A stretch of 64,000 nt of DNA from Actinotalea sp. JY-7876 (lineage in GTDB: Bacteria; Actinomycetota; Actinomycetes; Actinomycetales; Cellulomonadaceae), in contig NZ_CP059493.1 of assembly GCF_014042015.1 (NCBI RefSeq), positions 2,666,001 through 2,730,000 of the forward strand. The letters are read 5' to 3'. A model generated the notes under the pieces. The model made no database searches, had not been told where the DNA came from, and was given only the letters and a program-made list of their open reading frames with translations. Position 1 is the stretch's first letter. Each line of letters starts with the position of its first letter. This document shows, in pieces, positions 1 through 9,733 of this stretch. Both the position numbers and the translations under genes were made by a program.

Positions 1-11
1 GGGGGAGAACC

Positions 12-1736
12 ATGTCCACGCACAGCACCACACCAGGATCGAGCGGGGCCGAGGCGAGTCCTTCGGGCTCCCACGCCCGGTGGCCCCACGTCAGGGCGGA
101 CGGCACCCACGCGCCGTCGGCCGAGCACGTCAAGGCGCACCCGTATGGCACGCCCGGCGCACGCATCCCGCCGGAGCACACCGGCCCGGCGATCGGGGCG
201 CCGGCCGCGAGCGCGACCGTCGCCATGTCGGTCGGGCAGCTGGCGATGCTCACCGTCGTCGTCGTGGCCTCGTTGCGGTCGCTGCCCGCGATGTCGCTGT
301 ACGGGCTCGGCTCGGTGACGCTGTTCATCATCCCGGCGATCGTGTTCCTCGTGCCGACGGCGCTCGTCGCGGCCGAGCTCGCGACGGGCTGGAAGGGCGG
401 CGTCTTCACCTGGGTCCGCGAGGCGTTCGGTGACCGCACCGGGTTCGTGGCGATCTGGCTGCAGTGGATCCAGAACGTCGTGTGGTACCCGACGCAGATC
501 GCGTTCATCGCGGCGAGCCTGTCGTTCGTCATCGGCGACCAGGGGCTGTCGAACAACGGCCTCTACACCGCGGCCGTCATCCTCATCCTGTACTGGGGCT
601 CCACGCTGATCACCCTGGCGGGCGGCAACCTGTTCGCCAAGGTCGGCTCGTGGAGCGGCATCCTCGGCACGCTGTTCCCCGCGGTGCTCCTCATCGCGTT
701 CGGCGCGATCTGGCTGGCGACCGGGGAGAAGTCGGACACGTCGCTCGAGGCGTCGGCCGTCATCCCGCCGTGGACGGGCATCGCGTCGATCGTGCTGATC
801 GTCTCGAACGTCCTGGCCTACGCGGGCATGGAGGTCAACGCCGTGCACGCCAACGACCTGAAGAACCCCGGCAAGGGGTTCCCGCGGTCGATCGCGTTCG
901 CGACGCTCCTCATCCTGCTGGTGTTCATCCTGCCCACCATCGCGATCAGCCTCGCGGTGCCGAAGAGCGAGCTGGGCCTGACCAACGGGATCAACCTGGC
1001 GTTCAAGGAGTTCTTCGACCACTGGGGCATCGCGTGGGGGACGCCGGCGATCTCGCTGCTCATCGCGCTCGGCGCCTTCGCCTCCGTGGTGACGTGGATC
1101 GCCGGGCCGTCGCGCGGTCTGCTCGCCGCCGCCCGGACGGGCCTGCTGCCGCCTGCGCTGCAGCGCCGCAACAAGGCCGGGGTCCAGGTCGGCATCCTGG
1201 GCGTGCAGGGCGCGATCGTGACGCTGCTCGCGCTGCTCTTCGTGCTGGTGCCGAGCGGCAACACGGCGTTCATCGCCCTGGTGGACATGGCCGCCGCGCT
1301 CTACCTGATCATGTACATCCTCATGTTCGCGGCGGCGATCCGGCTGCGCAAGACCAAGCCGGACGTGGTCAGGACGTACCGGACGCCGGCGATGACGTTC
1401 GTCGCCGGGGTCGGGCTGGTCGCGTGCGTGACGGCCTTCGTGCTCGCCTTCGTCCGGCCGTCCGGGTTCACGGGCCTGTCCGAGAGCGCCTACCCGCTGG
1501 TCGTGGCCGGGGTCGTCGTCGTCCTCGGCGGGCCACCGCTGCTGTTCTACGCGCTCCGGCGCCCGTCGTGGGACCGCCGGACGCCCGAGGAGCGGGCGAG
1601 CGCGGACATCGTGCTGGTCAACCCGCTGCCGTCCTCGGGCACCGGGACCAGCGGCACAGCAGGGACCGCCGGCACAGCCGGGACGGCCGGGACCGGCGGC
1701 GCTCCTCCCCCGCAGCCGGGGACGGCGTCCGGCTGA
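12..1736 (+). CDS. APC superfamily amino-acid permease/antiporter
   Basis: Integral membrane transporter for amino acids, closest in appearance to the glutamate/GABA-antiporter branch of the APC superfamily. A hydrophilic N-terminus of about 65 residues precedes roughly twelve hydrophobic segments, beginning with the SVGQLAMLTVVVVASLRSLP region. The second helix carries the conserved glycine-rich E-L-A-T-G-W-K-G-G-V-F motif. The C-terminal tail is cytoplasmic, low complexity and contains a run of Gly-Thr-Ala repeats encoded by about 9-bp repeats. The ATG follows a GGGGGAG ribosome site by four bases. A strong hairpin follows the stop. The substrate cannot be read from sequence. Confidence 0.9.
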   Translation: MSTHSTTPGSSGAEASPSGSHARWPHVRADGTHAPSAEHVKAHPYGTPGARIPPEHTGPAIGAPAASATVAMSVGQLAMLTVVVVASLRSLPAMSLYGLGSVTLFIIPAIVFLVPTALVAAELATGWKGGVFTWVREAFGDRTGFVAIWLQWIQNVVWYPTQIAFIAASLSFVIGDQGLSNNGLYTAAVILILYWGSTLITLAGGNLFAKVGSWSGILGTLFPAVLLIAFGAIWLATGEKSDTSLEASAVIPPWTGIASIVLIVSNVLAYAGMEVNAVHANDLKNPGKGFPRSIAFATLLILLVFILPTIAISLAVPKSELGLTNGINLAFKEFFDHWGIAWGTPAISLLIALGAFASVVTWIAGPSRGLLAAARTGLLPPALQRRNKAGVQVGILGVQGAIVTLLALLFVLVPSGNTAFIALVDMAAALYLIMYILMFAAAIRLRKTKPDVVRTYRTPAMTFVAGVGLVACVTAFVLAFVRPSGFTGLSESAYPLVVAGVVVVLGGPPLLFYALRRPSWDRRTPEERASADIVLVNPLPSSGTGTSGTAGTAGTAGTAGTGGAPPPQPGTASG

Positions 1737-1742
1737 CGGGCT

Positions 1743-1789
1743 CGCCAGGCGGCGTCCGCGCGGGCCGTCCGCGCGGGCGCCGTCTGGCG
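1743..1789 (+). terminator. Terminator hairpin after the permease gene
   Basis: Inverted repeat with 21-base arms (1743-1763 and 1769-1789), two mismatches and a 5-base loop, starting 6 bases after the permease stop. There is no T-run, as is common for terminators in very GC-rich actinobacteria. Confidence 0.6.
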
Positions 1790-1863
1790 GGGTCACGTAG
1801 CGTCGAGGAGACCGCGTCGTCGGCGGTTGTCACGCCGCGACCCCGGGAGCAGCAAGGAGTCCG

Positions 1864-3981
1864 ATGCCCAACCGCCTCGCCGCCAGCACGAGCCCGTACC
1901 TGCAGCAGCACCGCGACAACCCGGTCGACTGGTACGAGTGGGGGGCCGAGGCGTTCGCCGCCGCCCGCGAGCGCGACGTCCCGCTCCTGATCTCGGTCGG
2001 GTACGCGGCGTGCCACTGGTGCCACGTGATGGCGCACGAGTCCTTCGAGGACGCGACCACCGCGGCGTTCATGAACCAGCACTTCGTCTGCATCAAGGTG
2101 GACCGCGAGGAGCGGCCCGACGTCGACGCCATCTACATGGAGGCGACGCAGGCCATGACGGGCCACGGCGGCTGGCCGATGACCGTCGTCGCGACGCCCG
2201 ACGGCGACCCCTTCTTCTGCGGCACCTACTTCCCGCCGCGCCCGGTGAGCGGCATGCCGTCGTTCCCGCAGGTGCTGGCGAGCCTCGCGGCCGCGTGGAC
2301 GACGCGCCGCGGCGAGGTCGACCAGAGCGCGTCCGGCATCCGGGAGGCGCTCGGCGCGCAGGTCCGCGGCGAGCTGCCGGCGGCCGGCGTGCTCGACGAG
2401 GCGCTCCTGGCCGACGTCGCGTCCACGCTGCGCCGCTCGTACGACGCCGCCCGGGGCGGGTTCGGCGGGGCGCCCAAGTTCCCGCCGTCGATGCTGCTCG
2501 AGTGGCTGCTGCGGCGCGCCGCCCGCACGGGCGAGCCGGAAGCGCTCGCCATGGCGAGCAGCACCCTCGAGGCGATGGCCCGCGGAGGCATGTACGACCA
2601 GCTCGGCGGCGGCTTCGCGCGGTACTCGGTCGACGCCGGCTGGGTGGTCCCCCACTTCGAGAAGATGCTCTACGACAACGCGCTCCTGCTGCGCGTCTAC
2701 GCCCACTGGTGGCGGCTCACACGCTCGCCCCTCGCCCACCGCGTGGTCACCGAGACGGCGGACTGGCTGCTGCGCGAGCTCCGCACGCCCGAGGGCGGCT
2801 TCGCCTCGGCGCTCGACGCCGACTCCGTGCCCGCGGGCGACCCCGACGGCCACCCGCACGAGGGCGCCTTCTACGTCTGGACCCCCGAGCAGCTCGTCGA
2901 GGTGCTCGGCGACGACGACGCCGCCTGGGCGGCGGGGACCTTCGACGTCACCGCGGCAGGCACCTTCGAGGAGGGCGCCTCGGTGCTCCAGCTGCTGCGT
3001 GACCCGACGGACGCGGACGGAGCACCCGACCCCGAGCGGTGGGCCGACGTGCGGCGCCGGCTCGCCGAGGCCCGCGAGGCGCGACCGCGGCCGGCACGCG
3101 ACGACAAGGTCATCGCCGCCTGGAACGGGCTCGCGATCGCGGCCCTGGCCGACGCCGGTGCGCTCCTCGAGCGGGCCGACTGGGTCGACGCCGCGGTCGG
3201 TGCCGCGGCGCTGCTGGAACGCCACGTGACGCGCGACGGCGACGTCGTGCGCCTGGCGCGGGCGAGCCGCGACGGCGTCGTCGGCGCCGCGGCGGGCGTG
3301 CTCGAGGACTACGCCGACGTCGCGGAGGGCCTGCTGGCGCTGTACTCGGCGACGGGCGACGAGGCCTACGTCGTGCGCGCGGGCGAGCTGCTGGACGAGG
3401 TGCTCGCGCGGTTCTCGGAGGCGGGTGCTGCCGCCGGTGGCGGCACCGGCTTCTACGACACCGCGGTCGACGAGACCGACGCGGTCCTCGCCCGCATCCG
3501 CCGGCCGCGCGACGTCGCCGACGGCCCGACGCCGTCCGGCCAGGCGGCCGCCGCGGGCGCGCTCGTGACCTATGCCGCCCTGACCGGCTCGTTGCGCCAC
3601 CGCGAGGCCGCCGAGGGCGCGCTGACCGAGCCGCTGCTGGTCGCACGCCGCTACCCGCGTGCGGCCGGATGGGCGCTCGCGACCGCCGAGGCGCTGCTCG
3701 ACGGGCCCCGCGAGGTCGCCGTCGTCGGCGACCCGGCGGACCCCGCGACGCGCGAGCTGGTCCGCGCCGCGGTCTCGAGCCCGGCGCCGGGCGCCGTCCT
3801 GGCGTTCGGCCCGCCGAGGGAGTCGGCGTCAACGGACGACGCGGCGACCCGGCACCGGGTCGGGCTGCTCGACGACCGCCCGCTGGTCGCGGGTCGACCG
3901 ACGGCCTACGTCTGCCGCGGCTTCGTGTGCGAGCGCCCCACCACGGACCCCACCGACCTCGCCCGCCAGCTCGCCTCCTGA
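1864..3981 (+). CDS. Thioredoxin-domain DUF255 protein (YyaL/SPATA20 family)
   Basis: Cytoplasmic 705-residue protein of the DUF255/spermatogenesis-associated-20 family. It has an N-terminal thioredoxin-like domain with a C-H-W-C-H-V-M motif (Cys50 and Cys53), then an (alpha/alpha)6 six-hairpin-type domain. The start N-R-L-A-x-S-x-S-P-Y-L-x-Q-H-x-x-N-P-V-D-W is the family's invariant opening, so the ATG is secure. AAGGAG lies 5 bases upstream and a TAGCGT -10-like box lies at 1798-1803. Length matches the family (about 670-750 residues). The physiological role of the family is not settled; a redox or folding role is inferred only from the thioredoxin motif. Confidence 0.93.
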   Translation: MPNRLAASTSPYLQQHRDNPVDWYEWGAEAFAAARERDVPLLISVGYAACHWCHVMAHESFEDATTAAFMNQHFVCIKVDREERPDVDAIYMEATQAMTGHGGWPMTVVATPDGDPFFCGTYFPPRPVSGMPSFPQVLASLAAAWTTRRGEVDQSASGIREALGAQVRGELPAAGVLDEALLADVASTLRRSYDAARGGFGGAPKFPPSMLLEWLLRRAARTGEPEALAMASSTLEAMARGGMYDQLGGGFARYSVDAGWVVPHFEKMLYDNALLLRVYAHWWRLTRSPLAHRVVTETADWLLRELRTPEGGFASALDADSVPAGDPDGHPHEGAFYVWTPEQLVEVLGDDDAAWAAGTFDVTAAGTFEEGASVLQLLRDPTDADGAPDPERWADVRRRLAEAREARPRPARDDKVIAAWNGLAIAALADAGALLERADWVDAAVGAAALLERHVTRDGDVVRLARASRDGVVGAAAGVLEDYADVAEGLLALYSATGDEAYVVRAGELLDEVLARFSEAGAAAGGGTGFYDTAVDETDAVLARIRRPRDVADGPTPSGQAAAAGALVTYAALTGSLRHREAAEGALTEPLLVARRYPRAAGWALATAEALLDGPREVAVVGDPADPATRELVRAAVSSPAPGAVLAFGPPRESASTDDAATRHRVGLLDDRPLVAGRPTAYVCRGFVCERPTTDPTDLARQLAS

Positions 3982-4225
3982 CGCGCCCGCCCACCGACGC
4001 ACCACCGCCGATCTCGCGACGTCGGAGGGTTGTGACCACATGCCGGGCGGAAGCCTCCGCCGGAACCTCGGACGCCGGCGCGGGAGGTGGCGGCGGGCCG
4101 TTCGTCCCGGCGGGGGCGGCGGGGTGGTGGCGACGATGGTGGCGCCGGCTGGACCGCCGCCCCGGGCGCGGCGACGATGGCCGTGCAGCCGACCGCGGAC
4201 GTCGCGGTCGCGGTCTGGAGGCGTG

Positions 4226-5341
4226 ATGCAGCAGCGGGTGGTCGTCGTCGGTGGCGGGTACGGCGGGGTGGCGGTGGCGTCCGCGCTCCAGGACGACGCC
4301 GAGGTGACCCTCGTCGAACCGAAGGACGCCTTCGTCCACGCGGTCGCCACGCTCCGGGCCGCCGTCGACCCGGCCTGGCAGGACCGCGTGTTCTTCGGCT
4401 ACGACACCCTGCTGCGGCGGGGACGCGTCGTGCGCGACTGGGCCCGGCTCGTCTCGCCCGGCGTGGTGCACCTGTCGCGCTCCGCCTCGCTCGAGGCGGA
4501 CCACGTCGTCCTGGCCACCGGCACCGGCTACCCGTTCCCGGCCAAGTTCCTCGAGGACGACACGGTCGTCGCGCGGGCTCGCCTGGAGCGGATGCGTGAG
4601 GGCCTGCGCCAGTGCGAGCGCGTCATGCTGATCGGCGCCGGCCCGGTCGGCCTCGAGCTCGCCGGCGAGCTGACCAGCGCGTTCCCGGACCTGCGCGTGT
4701 CGATCGTCGAGCAGGAGGACGACATCCTGCCGCTCGGTCAGTACCTGCCCGAGCTGCGCGACGCCGTCCGCGCACAGCTCGCGGAGCGCCGGATCGACCT
4801 CGTGCTCGGCGCCCCGCTGGGATACCTGCCCCCGTTCGACGTCGGCACCTACGCGCCCTTCACGGTCGAGACGACGGAGGGCGAGGCCGTGACCGCGCAG
4901 ATGTGGTTCCGCTGCTACGGCTCGCGCCCGATGACCGGCTACCTCGACACCGCGCTCGCCGACTTGCGGCACTACGACGGCACGCTGCCGGTCACCGAGC
5001 ACCTGCAGGTGCGCGGCCAGGACGCGGTGTGGGCGGTCGGCGACATCACCGACGTGCGCGAGTCCAAGCGTGCGACGGCGGCCCGCGACCACGCCGCCGT
5101 CGTCGTCGCGAACATCCGGGACGCGATCGCCGGCCGGGCCCCGAGCGCGACGTACACCGCGGCGCCGGAGCGCATCGTGCTGCCGCTGGGCCCCGACGGC
5201 GGCGCCTCGCAGGTCGAGCAGGACGGGCGTCGCGTGATCCTGGGCCCGGAGGAGACGAGCCGCATCAAGGGCGCCGACCTGTTCAGCGGCGCGACCGCAG
5301 AGCTCTTCACGGGCGGTACCCCCCATGACCGAGGGGAGTGA
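4226..5341 (+). CDS. FAD-dependent NADH dehydrogenase-like oxidoreductase
   Basis: Pyridine-nucleotide-disulfide-oxidoreductase fold of 371 residues, related to AIF/FSP1 and type II NADH dehydrogenases. An FAD-binding Rossmann motif G-G-G-Y-G-G-V begins at residue 8. A second dinucleotide site, I-G-A-G-P-V-G-L-E-L-A, lies near residue 135. The late G-D-I-T-D motif contacts FAD. No redox-active CxxC pair is present, which fits an NAD(P)H:quinone-type enzyme rather than a disulfide reductase. The ATG at 4226 follows GGAG by five bases and starts exactly at the Rossmann strand; upstream in-frame sequence is not protein-like. The 244 bases before it show no gene. The electron acceptor is unknown. 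Confidence 0.88.
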   Translation: MQQRVVVVGGGYGGVAVASALQDDAEVTLVEPKDAFVHAVATLRAAVDPAWQDRVFFGYDTLLRRGRVVRDWARLVSPGVVHLSRSASLEADHVVLATGTGYPFPAKFLEDDTVVARARLERMREGLRQCERVMLIGAGPVGLELAGELTSAFPDLRVSIVEQEDDILPLGQYLPELRDAVRAQLAERRIDLVLGAPLGYLPPFDVGTYAPFTVETTEGEAVTAQMWFRCYGSRPMTGYLDTALADLRHYDGTLPVTEHLQVRGQDAVWAVGDITDVRESKRATAARDHAAVVVANIRDAIAGRAPSATYTAAPERIVLPLGPDGGASQVEQDGRRVILGPEETSRIKGADLFSGATAELFTGGTPHDRGE

Positions 5342-5381
5342 GTGCGGCGCCGCGCGCGGTTGCAGCCCCGCGGACCGCGAT

Positions 5382-5387
5382 TAGCGT
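5382..5387 (+). promoter_or_regulatory. Leaderless-type -10 box (TAGCGT)
   Basis: TAGCGT ends six bases before the ATG of the following small gene. This spacing puts the transcription start on the start codon, and there is no ribosome site between box and gene. Confidence 0.5.
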
Positions 5388-5393
5388 GGCGGG

Positions 5394-5630
5394 ATGAGCA
5401 GCCCCAGCACCGACCCGCAGCCGGAGCAGACCCCGGGCCTCGAGCCCGGCGGCGGCGTGATGCCGGGCGACACGCCGCCCGGGGAGTCGTCGACCACGGG
5501 CGGCGTCAAGCGCATGCAGCCCGACCTTCCGAGCGCCGGCGCCAACAAGGCCGTCTACGCGGTGATCCTCGGCCTCACGCTCCTGGGCGTCCTGACCTTC
5601 ATCGGGTACGCCGTCGGCCTGATCGGCTGA
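5394..5630 (+). CDS. DUF6480-like small membrane protein
   Basis: A 78-residue protein with a hydrophilic N-terminus containing T-P-G-L-E-P-G-G-G-V and P-G-D-T-P-P, then one hydrophobic helix (about residues 53-75). This organisation matches the actinobacterial DUF6480 family from memory: a Pro/Gly-rich motif followed by a single C-terminal transmembrane segment. The function is unknown. It is convergent with the sugar importer genes, whose last stop lies 13 bases away. The TAGCGT box six bases before the ATG suggests a leaderless transcript. Confidence 0.75.
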   Translation: MSSPSTDPQPEQTPGLEPGGGVMPGDTPPGESSTTGGVKRMQPDLPSAGANKAVYAVILGLTLLGVLTFIGYAVGLIG

Positions 5631-5643
5631 CCGCCCCGGCGGA

Positions 5644-6582
5644 TCAGCCCTTGGCGCCGGTGGTGGCGATGCCCTCGATGAAGTGACGCTGGCCGAGGAA
5701 GAAGATGATGATCATCGGCACCGTCGTGATGACGCTGGCCGTGACGATGATCTCCCAGTGCCACTCGCCGCCGAACCCGTACTGGTCCACGAGCGACTTG
5801 AGCCCGCGCGGGATCGTGAACGTGCTCGAGTCCCGCAGGTAGATGAGCGGCCGCATGAGGTCCGTCCATGCCGCCTGGAGCTCGAACAGCAGCGTCACCA
5901 CGACGGCGGGTCGCGTCAGCGGCAGGGCGATCTTCCAGAACAGCGTCCAGTTGTTGGCGCCGTCGAGCGTCGCCGCCTCGAACGGGTCCCGCGGCAGGCC
6001 CTGGAAGAACTGCCGCATGAGGAAGATGTAGAACGCGGACCCGAAGAGGTTGCCCGCCCACAGCGGCGTCAGCGTCCCCACCTGCCCGAGCGAGTTCCAG
6101 ATGAGGAACGTCGGGATCATCGTCACGGCACCCGGCAGCATCATCGTCGCCAGCACGAGGCCGAAGAGCGCCTCCCGCCCCCGGAACCGGAAGTACGAGA
6201 ACCCCCAGGCGACCATCGCGCTCGAGATCGTCACCGTGACGGCCGCGAGCACCGTCACGATCACCGTGTTGAGCAGCCAGAGCGCCATCGGCGCCTCCTG
6301 CCACACGTTCAGGTAGTTCTCGACCGTGAACGTGTCCGGGATGAGCTTGTTGTCGAACACCTCGCCGCGCGGCTTGAAGGACGCGCTGAGCAACCACACG
6401 AACGGGTAGACGAAGATCAGCGTGGCGACCCCGAGCGCGGCGAGCACCAGCACCCGTCCGACTGTCAGCCGCGGTCGCCGCTGCGGCGGCAGCCCGCCCG
6501 TCTCCTGCACGACGGCGGCGAGGCCCAGGCTCTCGACGCGCGTCGCGTCCGCGGACCCCGCGGCGCCCACGTTGACGCTCAC
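5644..6582 (-). CDS. Carbohydrate ABC transporter permease, MalG type
   Basis: Inner-membrane permease of 312 residues with six predicted helices. Its cytoplasmic EAA loop, E-A-A-T-L-D-G-A-N-N-W-T-L-F-W-K-I-x-L-P-L, couples to a shared ATPase of the MsiK/MalK kind; none is encoded here. The GTG start overlaps the stop of the upstream permease gene by four bases (GTGA), so the two are translationally coupled. It is the last gene of a binding protein - permease - permease operon. The sugar substrate cannot be deduced. Confidence 0.92.
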   Translation of the reverse strand: MSVNVGAAGSADATRVESLGLAAVVQETGGLPPQRRPRLTVGRVLVLAALGVATLIFVYPFVWLLSASFKPRGEVFDNKLIPDTFTVENYLNVWQEAPMALWLLNTVIVTVLAAVTVTISSAMVAWGFSYFRFRGREALFGLVLATMMLPGAVTMIPTFLIWNSLGQVGTLTPLWAGNLFGSAFYIFLMRQFFQGLPRDPFEAATLDGANNWTLFWKIALPLTRPAVVVTLLFELQAAWTDLMRPLIYLRDSSTFTIPRGLKSLVDQYGFGGEWHWEIIVTASVITTVPMIIIFFLGQRHFIEGIATTGAKG

Positions 6583-7559
6583 CGGTCCTCCCCCTCGTAG
6601 AAGACGAACCGCCTGGACACCCGCAGCTGGACCAGCGTGACGAGCAGGATGATCACGAAGAGCAGCCACGCGAGCGCCGACGCGTACCCCATGTCGAGGA
6701 ACTCGAACGCCTGCCGGAACAGGTAGATGACGTAGAACAGGGCGGCGTCGTTGCTGTAGGTCGTGTTCCCCGACCCGAAGAACGCGGTGTACGCCTCGGT
6801 GAACGTCTGGAAGCTCGCGATGGTGTTGACGACGACGATGAAGAAGATCGGGCCGCTGATCATCGGCAGCGTGATCCGCAGGGTCCGCTGCCAGAAGCCG
6901 GCGCCGTCGACCCGGGCCGAGTCGTAGAGCTCCTGCGGCACGCTGCGCAGCGCCGCGAGCAGGATGATCACCGACGAGCCGATGGCCCACAGGCTCATGA
7001 GGACGATGCCGGGCTTGACCCACGCCGGGTCGGTCGTCCAGTTCGGGCCGTCGATCCCGAACCAGCCGAGCACCTCGTTGACCAGGCCGCCCTGCCCGTT
7101 GAACAGCAGCAGGAGCAGCACGCCGACGGCGACCGGCGGGGTCATCTTGGGCAGGAAGAAGGCCGTGCGGAAGAACCCCGCCGAGCGCCCCGCCTGGTTG
7201 AGCAGCAGGGCGAGCGCGAGCGACAGGATCACCAGCAGGGGCACGTGCAGCACCGTGTAGTAGAAGGTGTTCCACAGGGCGAGGCGCACGTCGTCGTCCT
7301 GCGCCATGCGCTCGTAGTTCTCGAGCCCGACGAACTCGGGGTCGGTCAGGACGTCGTAGTCCGTGAGCGACAGGTAGCCGCTGTAGAGCACGGGCCAGAG
7401 CGTGAAGACCAGGAAGCCGACGATCCACGGACTGAGGAACAGCAGGGCACCGCGCAGCTCCCGGTGCCGGGTCCGGCGCTGGCCGGGCCGCTCCGCCGGG
7501 CGGCCCGCGCTCCGGCCGCGGCCCTCGGCCGCGGCCGGCGACGACGTCGTCGCGGTCAT
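6579..7559 (-). CDS. Carbohydrate ABC transporter permease, MalF type
   Basis: Inner-membrane permease of 326 residues. After a charged N-terminus of about 35 residues come six hydrophobic helices starting with the L-F-L-S-P-W-I-V-G-F helix. The EAA loop reads E-L-Y-D-S-A-R-V-D-G-A-G-x-W-Q-R-T-L-R-I-T-L-P. Its start lies 7 bases after the stop of the substrate-binding lipoprotein gene, and its end overlaps the second permease by four bases, so the three genes form one operon. Confidence 0.92.
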   Translation of the reverse strand: MTATTSSPAAAEGRGRSAGRPAERPGQRRTRHRELRGALLFLSPWIVGFLVFTLWPVLYSGYLSLTDYDVLTDPEFVGLENYERMAQDDDVRLALWNTFYYTVLHVPLLVILSLALALLLNQAGRSAGFFRTAFFLPKMTPPVAVGVLLLLLFNGQGGLVNEVLGWFGIDGPNWTTDPAWVKPGIVLMSLWAIGSSVIILLAALRSVPQELYDSARVDGAGFWQRTLRITLPMISGPIFFIVVVNTIASFQTFTEAYTAFFGSGNTTYSNDAALFYVIYLFRQAFEFLDMGYASALAWLLFVIILLVTLVQLRVSRRFVFYEGEDR

Positions 7560-7566
7560 CGCGGCC

Positions 7567-8970
7567 TCAGCCCTGGTCCTCGTCCCACTCCGCCCACGCC
7601 TCGTCGAGCGCCTCCTGCGCCTCGGCCTGCGCCTGGGCGAGGGCTTCCGCGGGTTCCGCCTGGCCGTTGAGCACGCGGTTGACCGCGTCCTGCCACGCGG
7701 CCTTGAACTCGGCGTCCGCCGGGTTCGCCGGGAGGTTCACGGCATGGTCGTTGGCCTCGTAGATCGCGGCGACGGCCGTCGCCCACGGCTCGGGCGCGTC
7801 CGTGGGCACGAGCTCGGAGCGGATCTGCTCGTCCGCCTCGGCGTTGCCCGTGAGCAGGCCGGTGAAGAGCTGCCCGGACTCGGCGCGCTGGTCGGCGCGC
7901 TCCTGCGCGGCCGCGAGCCAGGAGTCGGTCGCCGTGATGACGCGGATGAACCGGCACGCGGCGGCCTGGGTCTCCTCGGTCCCCGCCGGGATCGCCCACG
8001 CGGAGCCACCGGAGTAGGCGAGCGCCTCGCCGTCGCGCCCGCGGAAGGTGTCGAAGACCATGGGGGCGTCGGCCGAGACCTCGTTGAGCACGTTGACGTA
8101 CCAGTTCTCCATCGGCATGGCACCCAGCACGCCGGTCGCGAACTGGTTGCCCTCGCCGAAGAAGTCCGCCGCGTCGCGGTAGGCCTTGACGCCGCCGAAG
8201 CCGCCCTGCTGGTCGTAGACCTCGACCGCGAACTCGAGGGCCTCGACCACCTTCGGGTCGTCGAGGTTCGCGCTGCGGGCGTCGTCCGACAGGAGGTCCG
8301 CGCCGTTGGCCTTGGCCCACAGCGGGAGGAACTCCGGGAGCTTGGAGTCGTAGCCGATGACGCTGAGGTCGCCCCCGGAGCCCTGCGTGAGCGCGGTGGT
8401 GGCGGCGGTGACCGCCTCCCAGTCCGAGCCGTTGACGTCGTCGACGCTCAGACCGGCCGCCTCGAGCAGGTCCCCGTTCGCCATCGTGATCTGGACCTGC
8501 ATGAACTCCGGCAGGGCGTAGAGCGCGCCGTCGAAGGTGACCTGCTCGAGCGCGGTCTCGCGGAACACGGACGTGTCGATCCCCTCGCCCTCGACGCATG
8601 CGTCGAGCGGGACGATCGCACCGCGCGAGGCGAACGTGCCGATCTGGTCGCGGTTCGCGTAGACGAGGCCGGGCGGGTCACCCGCGGCCACGGCCGAGAG
8701 GAACTGCTGGATGTCGAGGTCACCCTCGACCAGCGAGACGTCCACGCCGTCGCCGAGCTCCTCGAGCGCGAGGTCGTGCCGGACCTCCGCGACCTCGTCG
8801 ACCAGACCGAACCCCATCACGGACATCTCGCCGGTGAGCTCCGCGTCGGGGTCGTAGGCGACGTCCTCGCCGCCGCTCTCGCCGGTGGCCCCCGTGCCCT
8901 GCGCGCAGGCCGTCAGCGCGACGGCCGACGTCGCCACCAGGAGGACGGACCGCACTGCTGCGCTTCTCAT
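7567..8970 (-). CDS. Extracellular sugar-binding lipoprotein (ABC importer)
   Basis: Family 1 solute-binding protein of 467 residues. The signal peptide ends in a lipobox L-T-A-C (Cys21), so it should be lipid-anchored outside the membrane. The mature part has the two-lobed SBP_bac_1 pattern, for example the Y-A-L-P-E-F-M-Q-V-Q-I-T-M hinge segment. The C-terminus ends in an Ala/Glu-rich helix. It is first in the operon with two permease genes. GGGGG lies six bases before the ATG. Confidence 0.92.
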   Translation of the reverse strand: MRSAAVRSVLLVATSAVALTACAQGTGATGESGGEDVAYDPDAELTGEMSVMGFGLVDEVAEVRHDLALEELGDGVDVSLVEGDLDIQQFLSAVAAGDPPGLVYANRDQIGTFASRGAIVPLDACVEGEGIDTSVFRETALEQVTFDGALYALPEFMQVQITMANGDLLEAAGLSVDDVNGSDWEAVTAATTALTQGSGGDLSVIGYDSKLPEFLPLWAKANGADLLSDDARSANLDDPKVVEALEFAVEVYDQQGGFGGVKAYRDAADFFGEGNQFATGVLGAMPMENWYVNVLNEVSADAPMVFDTFRGRDGEALAYSGGSAWAIPAGTEETQAAACRFIRVITATDSWLAAAQERADQRAESGQLFTGLLTGNAEADEQIRSELVPTDAPEPWATAVAAIYEANDHAVNLPANPADAEFKAAWQDAVNRVLNGQAEPAEALAQAQAEAQEALDEAWAEWDEDQG

Positions 8971-9100
8971 GCTGCCCCCACAGGCCGTGGGCGTCGGGAC
9001 GCGGCGCCCGGTATGCCGAGTAGAGCACCGGCCCGCGCTTCTCGCGCGGGGAAGTCGATGACCTCGGTCACGCCCCGGGCCGCAGCGCAGCCGATGCCCG

Positions 9101-9733
9101 TCAGCCGCCGAGGAGGTCCTCGAAGTTCACGGTCAGGGCGAACGGGTCGCGCGGGCCGGCGGCACCGCGCGGCGGGCGGCCGGCCACGAGCGCGGCGAGC
9201 TCGCGCGCGCCGCGGTCGATGCGGGCCCCCAGCGGGACGACGTCGCCGGTGGTCGAGCCGGCCGCCTGCCCGAAGTCCTCCGTCGCCGCGAAGACCGCGG
9301 TGGGCACCGTGATGGTGCGCAGGTAGCTGAACAGCGGCCGGACGGCGTGCTCCAGGGCGAGGGAGTGCCGCGCCGTCCCGGCGGTCGCGCCCATGAGCAC
9401 GGGCATGCCCTCCAGCGCACCGTCCTCGAGCACGTCGACGGCGTTCTTGAACAGGCCCGAGTACGACCCGGAGAAGATCGGCGTCACGGCGACGAGCCCG
9501 TCGGCCGTCGTGATCGTCTCCAGGGCGGAAGTCAGGCGCTCGGTCGCGAAGCCCGTGAGCAGGGCGGCCGTGAGGTCCTGCGCGTGGTCCCGCAGCTCCA
9601 CGACGTCGAGCACCGCGTCCTCGCCCGCCTCGCGCAGCGCGCGCTCGACGGCCTCCGCCATGCGGTCGGCGAGCAGCCGCGTCGACGACGGCTGGCGCAA
9701 GCCGCCCGAGACGACGGCGATCCGGCGGCTCAC
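9101..9733 (-). CDS. FMN reductase, CE1759 family (luciferase-like monooxygenase partner)
   Basis: NADPH-dependent FMN reductase with a flavodoxin-like fold, 210 residues. It opens with the R-I-A-V-V-S-G-G-L-R-Q-P-S-S-T-R-L-L phosphate-binding segment and has the T-P-I-F-S-G-S-Y-S-G-L-F-K-N motif typical of the family. The GTG start overlaps the stop of the upstream luciferase-like gene (GTGA), a tight pair known as the CE1758/CE1759 LLM duo. The expected role is to supply reduced FMN to the adjacent monooxygenase. The natural substrate of the pair is not known to me. Confidence 0.92.
   Translation of the reverse strand: MSRRIAVVSGGLRQPSSTRLLADRMAEAVERALREAGEDAVLDVVELRDHAQDLTAALLTGFATERLTSALETITTADGLVAVTPIFSGSYSGLFKNAVDVLEDGALEGMPVLMGATAGTARHSLALEHAVRPLFSYLRTITVPTAVFAATEDFGQAAGSTTGDVVPLGARIDRGARELAALVAGRPPRGAAGPRDPFALTVNFEDLLGG

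Noticed and set aside
3982-4225. Possible small gene before the flavoprotein
   Set aside because: The readings are Gly/Arg/Pro-rich without pattern, and the flavoprotein has a clear start and ribosome site at 4226.
1618-5326. Very long open frames on the minus strand opposite the DUF255 and flavoprotein genes
   Set aside because: They are Arg/Pro/Ala-rich mirror frames produced by high GC content; they lack motifs and ribosome sites and lie opposite well-supported genes.
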